Below are positions 13,804-15,888 of a DNA stretch of 15,888 bases, one piece after another. Under the pieces are notes generated by a model. It was not told the origin of the DNA. It saw only the letters and a list, made by a program, of their open reading frames with translations, and searched no databases. The position numbers and the translations under genes are program-made. This DNA comes from an uncultured Sphingomonas sp. GTDB taxonomy: Bacteria > Pseudomonadota > Alphaproteobacteria > Sphingomonadales > Sphingomonadaceae. Location of the stretch: NCBI GenBank assembly GCA_902806295.1, contig CADCWB010000126.1, positions 1-15,888 of the forward strand, given 5' to 3'. Within the stretch, counting starts at the first letter, position 1; every line of letters begins with the position of its first letter.

Positions 13804-14130
13804 ATGCGATCACTTAGGAGTTGGCAAGGATCGGCGCTAATTGCGGCGAGCCTGATAGCTGTCTCGGGCACCGCGTCCGCACAGGACAACACGTTGGCCG
13901 ACAACACGACCGTCAACTCGACCGCGGTCGATCCGGCGCTCAACACGCCCGTCGCAACGACGGACCCGTACATCAACGAAACCACGCCGGCGCCCGTGCC
14001 CGTGCGGGAAGAGGAAGATAAGGATTTCCCGTGGGGCCTGCTGGGCCTGCTGGGGCTTGCCGGTCTGTTGGGCCGTAAGAAGAAAGACGACATCCACGTC
14101 GATGCTCGCAACGACCGGAGGAACGTATGA
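13804..14130 (+). CDS. small secreted protein with C-terminal WGxxGxxG membrane segment (first of pair)
   Basis: A 108-residue protein of unknown function. A signal peptide (1-26, cleaved after ASA) is followed by a Thr/Asn/Pro-rich exported stretch (27-66) and an acidic patch REEEDKDFP (68-76). The short hydrophobic segment WGLLGLLGLAGLLG (77-90) comes next, then RKKK and a tail DDIHVDARNDRR. The WGxxGxxG pattern followed by basic residues recalls the WGxxGxxG-CTERM group of predicted membrane-anchored surface proteins, in which the protein normally ends right after the basic residues. Here 14 more residues follow. ATG 13804 has AGGAGG 5 bases upstream; the ATG at 13800 is out of frame and reaches a stop after five codons. 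Its stop overlaps the next start as ATGA. A perfect EcfG-type promoter precedes it. Confidence 0.8.
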   Translation: MRSLRSWQGSALIAASLIAVSGTASAQDNTLADNTTVNSTAVDPALNTPVATTDPYINETTPAPVPVREEEDKDFPWGLLGLLGLAGLLGRKKKDDIHVDARNDRRNV

Positions 14131-14354
14131 ACCGCAAAGCTCTTCGGAATGCAGCGATCGCCGCCTTCGCGCTGGCAGCCGCACCGAGCGTGACTCACGC
14201 CGCCGTTAACGGCGCCGACACGACCTACGAGCGTGAAGATGACGACGGCTTCGACTGGGGTCTGCTTGGGCTTCTCGGACTTGCCGGACTTCTCGGCCTC
14301 AAGAAGAACGAGAGCGACGTTCATGTCGACGCCCGTCGTGACAATCGGCCGTAG
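14127..14354 (+). CDS. small secreted protein with C-terminal WGxxGxxG membrane segment (second of pair)
   Basis: A 75-residue paralogue of the preceding protein. It has a signal peptide (1-25, cleaved after THA), a very short exported acidic stretch (AVNGADTTYEREDDDGFD, about 26-43), the same 14 residues WGLLGLLGLAGLLG (44-57), LKKNES, and the tail DVHVDARRDNRP. The tail shares D-[IV]-HVDAR with the first protein. GGAGGA inside the upstream gene provides the ribosome site and the ATGA overlap couples translation. The two exported regions differ strongly while the membrane segment and tail are kept, so the conserved part is likely the functional or interaction part. The function is unknown. 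A strong terminator follows the gene. Confidence 0.8.
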   Translation: MNRKALRNAAIAAFALAAAPSVTHAAVNGADTTYEREDDDGFDWGLLGLLGLAGLLGLKKNESDVHVDARRDNRP

Positions 14355-14386
14355 CTAGCGGCACTCGCTTACTTGTGCAGTACCGA

Positions 14387-14419
14387 CGCCGCGGCCCTCT
14401 GGCCGCGGCGTTTCTGTTT
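14387..14419 (+). terminator. intrinsic terminator of the small-protein operon
   Basis: CGCCGCGGCC-CTCT-GGCCGCGGCG, a perfect 10-bp G/C stem with a 4-base loop (14387-14410), followed by TTTCTGTTT. It lies 33 bases after the stop of the second small protein. The T-rich tract is only on the plus-strand side. Confidence 0.85.
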
Positions 14420-14433
14420 GAGGATGCGAGCCA

Positions 14434-14451
14434 GCAGCCCTGACGGGCTGC
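14434..14451 (-). terminator. hairpin after the DUF2382 two-gene operon
   Basis: GCAGCCC-TGAC-GGGCTGC, a perfect 7-bp stem with a 4-base loop, lies 22 bases beyond the stop of the 14474-15190 gene on its 3' side. There is no T run on the minus strand, so it is a possible, not a certain, terminator. Confidence 0.45.
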
Positions 14452-14473
14452 GGACATCAGCACGAGAGACCTG

Positions 14474-15190
14474 TCACCGCTGGTCCCAAGGCTCATGTCG
14501 GTCGCGCCCAGGTTCGGGGCCCAAATCCGTGACCTCCGCTGCCGTTCTCCGGACCTTGCCCCTGATGATCTCCGTTCGCTCATCGGCGCCCTTGCGAATA
14601 ACTACTTCCTCACGAACGACTGGCTGCCTTTCGATGATGGGCACCTCACCCATCTCGCTTGCTTCAATCGTGCGGTTTTGAAGCAGGCCTGCGGCAAGCA
14701 GTTCGCGCTCGTCGAAGCGAGTGGTCGCCGGCGGACTGTAATTGGACCGGAACACATTCGGGCGCGATCCTTCCGGAGCGACATAGGTCACCTGCGCTCC
14801 ACCTCGAGCGATCCAGGCGTCGCCGATGAAGAGGGCCCGGCCAGGCGAGCGCCCGGAACCTCTGGCCGGGTTCGAAGCCTCAGGCGATCGTCGTAGCTCT
14901 GCTGCTCTGTCTGGGGGCTGCGGATTGCTTGAGGAATCCTCAAGCACCCGCACGATGCGTGCTGGATCCTCGCCGGCCGGCACCTTGGCGCACAGGAGGT
15001 AGTCTCCATCGGCAAGCGCCCGCTGGTAATGGCTGCGGTCCTCATCGGCAAAGCGGAAGCGGGGAAGTGACCCCTGATCTCGGTGACTGAGGATCTCTAC
15101 GTCGGCAGTTTGAAGCTGAGCACGCAGGCGGGCTTGCGCCGTCTCGGCTTCTGCACGGGTGCTATATAGCGCTGCAACGGTTCGCGCCAT
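14474..15190 (-). CDS. YflT-like/DUF2382 stress protein with eroded first half-repeat
   Basis: A 238-residue paralogue of the 12764-13615 protein. The N-terminal domain is well kept (MARTVAALYSTRAEAETA ... YQRALADGDYLLCAKV). A Pro/Arg/Ser-rich linker (about 86-118) follows. In the DUF2382 region the first half is degraded: where the paralogue has IPIVEEELRVGKRTVSRGGA, this one has LFIGDAWIARGGA and then a Pro/Asn-rich stretch. The second half-repeat is intact (EVPIIERQPVVREEVVIRK ... RRTAAEVTDLG, 182-224). It may act with the complete stand-alone DUF2382 protein encoded just upstream, 3 bases away, in the same operon. The start ATG 15190 is supported by alignment to the paralogue. Confidence 0.8.
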   Translation of the reverse strand: MARTVAALYSTRAEAETAQARLRAQLQTADVEILSHRDQGSLPRFRFADEDRSHYQRALADGDYLLCAKVPAGEDPARIVRVLEDSSSNPQPPDRAAELRRSPEASNPARGSGRSPGRALFIGDAWIARGGAQVTYVAPEGSRPNVFRSNYSPPATTRFDERELLAAGLLQNRTIEASEMGEVPIIERQPVVREEVVIRKGADERTEIIRGKVRRTAAEVTDLGPEPGRDRHEPWDQR

Positions 15191-15193
15191 GAC

Positions 15194-15646
15194 CTACCGC
15201 CTGCCAGTCGGGGGCGAGTCGGGGCGATCCCCGTCATGCTGGATCTCCGCATGCTCCGACCGGAGCAGCACCGGTATGTCGTGCACTTCGGTGGTGAGAC
15301 GCCGGTGGATGTGGATCTCCTCCACCAGCATCAACATCTTCTCGGTAACGAGCACCTCCTCGACCACCGGGATGATCGTCGTGGTGCCTTCCGTCCGCAT
15401 CTGCGGAACCTCGGTCAGCCGTACATTCTGGGGGACCCGCTCGATCGACACCTCGTCGCGCGCCAGCTCCTGCCTGACGATCTCCTCATGCTCGTCCACG
15501 TGCACACGCACCCGGACGCGCGCCCGTTCCACCTCTCGCTTGCCGACCGCGAGCTGCTCCTCAACCAGCGGTATGACTGTGGTCTCCTCATCGCGTGAGG
15601 ATCGTGGGTCATGCGACCCTGATCGGATATCGCGGTCGTCACCCAT
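15194..15646 (-). CDS. stand-alone DUF2382 domain protein
   Basis: 150 residues, essentially one complete DUF2382 domain (about 24-135) with short polar ends. Both half-repeats are near the family pattern: VIPLVEEQLAVGKREVE ... EVSIERVPQNV and then IIPVVEEVLVTEKMLMLVEE ... VLLRSE. Composition is strongly charged, with alternating beta-like stretches; no signal peptide or membrane segment. GGAG about 8 bases before ATG 15646 supports the start. First gene of a two-gene operon with 14474-15190; an EcfG-like promoter lies 38 bases upstream. The function of DUF2382 is unknown, but it recurs in general-stress proteins. Confidence 0.85.
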   Translation of the reverse strand: MGDDRDIRSGSHDPRSSRDEETTVIPLVEEQLAVGKREVERARVRVRVHVDEHEEIVRQELARDEVSIERVPQNVRLTEVPQMRTEGTTTIIPVVEEVLVTEKMLMLVEEIHIHRRLTTEVHDIPVLLRSEHAEIQHDGDRPDSPPTGRR

Positions 15647-15888
15647 CCGTCGTCACTCCAGCTGAATCGAACTCAGATCTGACAACCGACGCCGAACCTG
15701 ACCTGTTCCAGTCTTCTGTCCAGGACCGCCGCCTGCCACCAGAAAGGCCTGACGGTCACCTGCGGGGCCTCGTTCGTTCAGCTTGGGCAGCCAGTACGGC
15801 CCGGTCCTCGGTGGGGATCTCGCCGGTCGATCAAGCAATGCGGAAGAAGGAAAGATTACCTACGCCAAAGCAGGCTCATCGTCCTTGA
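15647..15888. other. right-hand end: promoter region, no supported gene
   Basis: Apart from the EcfG-like promoter at 15684-15709 I see no gene here. Short open frames exist on both strands (one on + ending at 15888, one on - at 15653-15838), but neither has family resemblance or a convincing ribosome site. The minus strand at the extreme edge could hold the last codons of a gene entering from the right; 25 bases are too few to tell. Confidence 0.5.
15684..15709 (-). promoter_or_regulatory. candidate EcfG-type promoter of the DUF2382 operon
   Basis: On the minus strand GGAAC (15709-15705), 17 bases, GGTT (15687-15684): one mismatch from CGTT, and the same GGTT variant as the site upstream of the other DUF2382 gene. 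It lies 38 bases upstream of the ATG at 15646. Confidence 0.5.

Noticed and set aside
15595..15888. 97-codon plus-strand frame at the right edge
   Set aside because: It begins inside the antisense of the DUF2382 gene and crosses its promoter; no ribosome site or domain.
1..15888. CRISPR arrays, tRNA genes, insertion sequences or prophage
   Set aside because: No regularly spaced repeats, cloverleaf-like sequence, transposase or phage gene was seen on reading both strands.

Overview
The window is GC-rich, tightly packed bacterial chromosome. Its gene content points to an alphaproteobacterium of the order Sphingomonadales (Sphingomonas-like): a ZnuD-like TonB-dependent receptor, an iron-sulfur photolyase, a DUF6356-type membrane protein, and several promoter-like elements of the EcfG general stress response form (GGAAC, then 16-17 bases, then CGTT). 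The assignment comes from gene content and motifs seen by eye; no database search was run. I see no tRNA, rRNA, CRISPR array, insertion sequence or phage gene.

Layout. Positions 1-601 (-) hold the 5' end of a TonB-dependent receptor, divergent from threonine synthase (725-1936, +). A small PspC-domain membrane protein (2121-2420, +) sits behind a good candidate sigma-54 promoter. An FeS-type (6-4) photolyase (2417-3979, -) and an AmpG-like permease (4026-5402, -) follow. A Rieske oxygenase (5484-6622, +) is split by a one-base frameshift near 5640. Next come a single-domain response regulator (6619-7083, -) and a two-gene rRNA modification operon, an RsuA/RluB-type pseudouridine synthase plus RsmD (7138-8492, +).

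The second half looks like a stress-response neighbourhood. It holds a Lys/Ala-rich unknown protein (8489-8848, -), a hemerythrin-domain protein (8987-9484, +), a DUF6356-like membrane protein (9481-9870, -), an L,D-transpeptidase (10019-10576, -), a monothiol glutaredoxin-like protein (10663-10905, -) and a DEAD-box RNA helicase with a DbpA-type RNA-binding tail (11003-12682, +). These are followed by three DUF2382 stress proteins (12764-13615, 14474-15190 and 15194-15646, all -). Between the DUF2382 genes lies a pair of overlapping small genes (13804-14354, +) whose products end in a WGxxGxxG-type membrane segment and share a tail containing HVDAR. One perfect and four near-consensus EcfG-type promoters precede genes in the 10.6-15.7 kb stretch. 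I infer a general-stress island acting on the envelope and on redox balance.

Two layout features stand out. Four of the six convergent gene pairs overlap by exactly four bases, the two stop codons sharing one TTAA, CTAG, TTAG or CTAG. The other two pairs are separated by gaps that hold strong hairpins. The last ~240 bases (15647-15888) contain the promoter of the terminal DUF2382 operon and no gene I can support.
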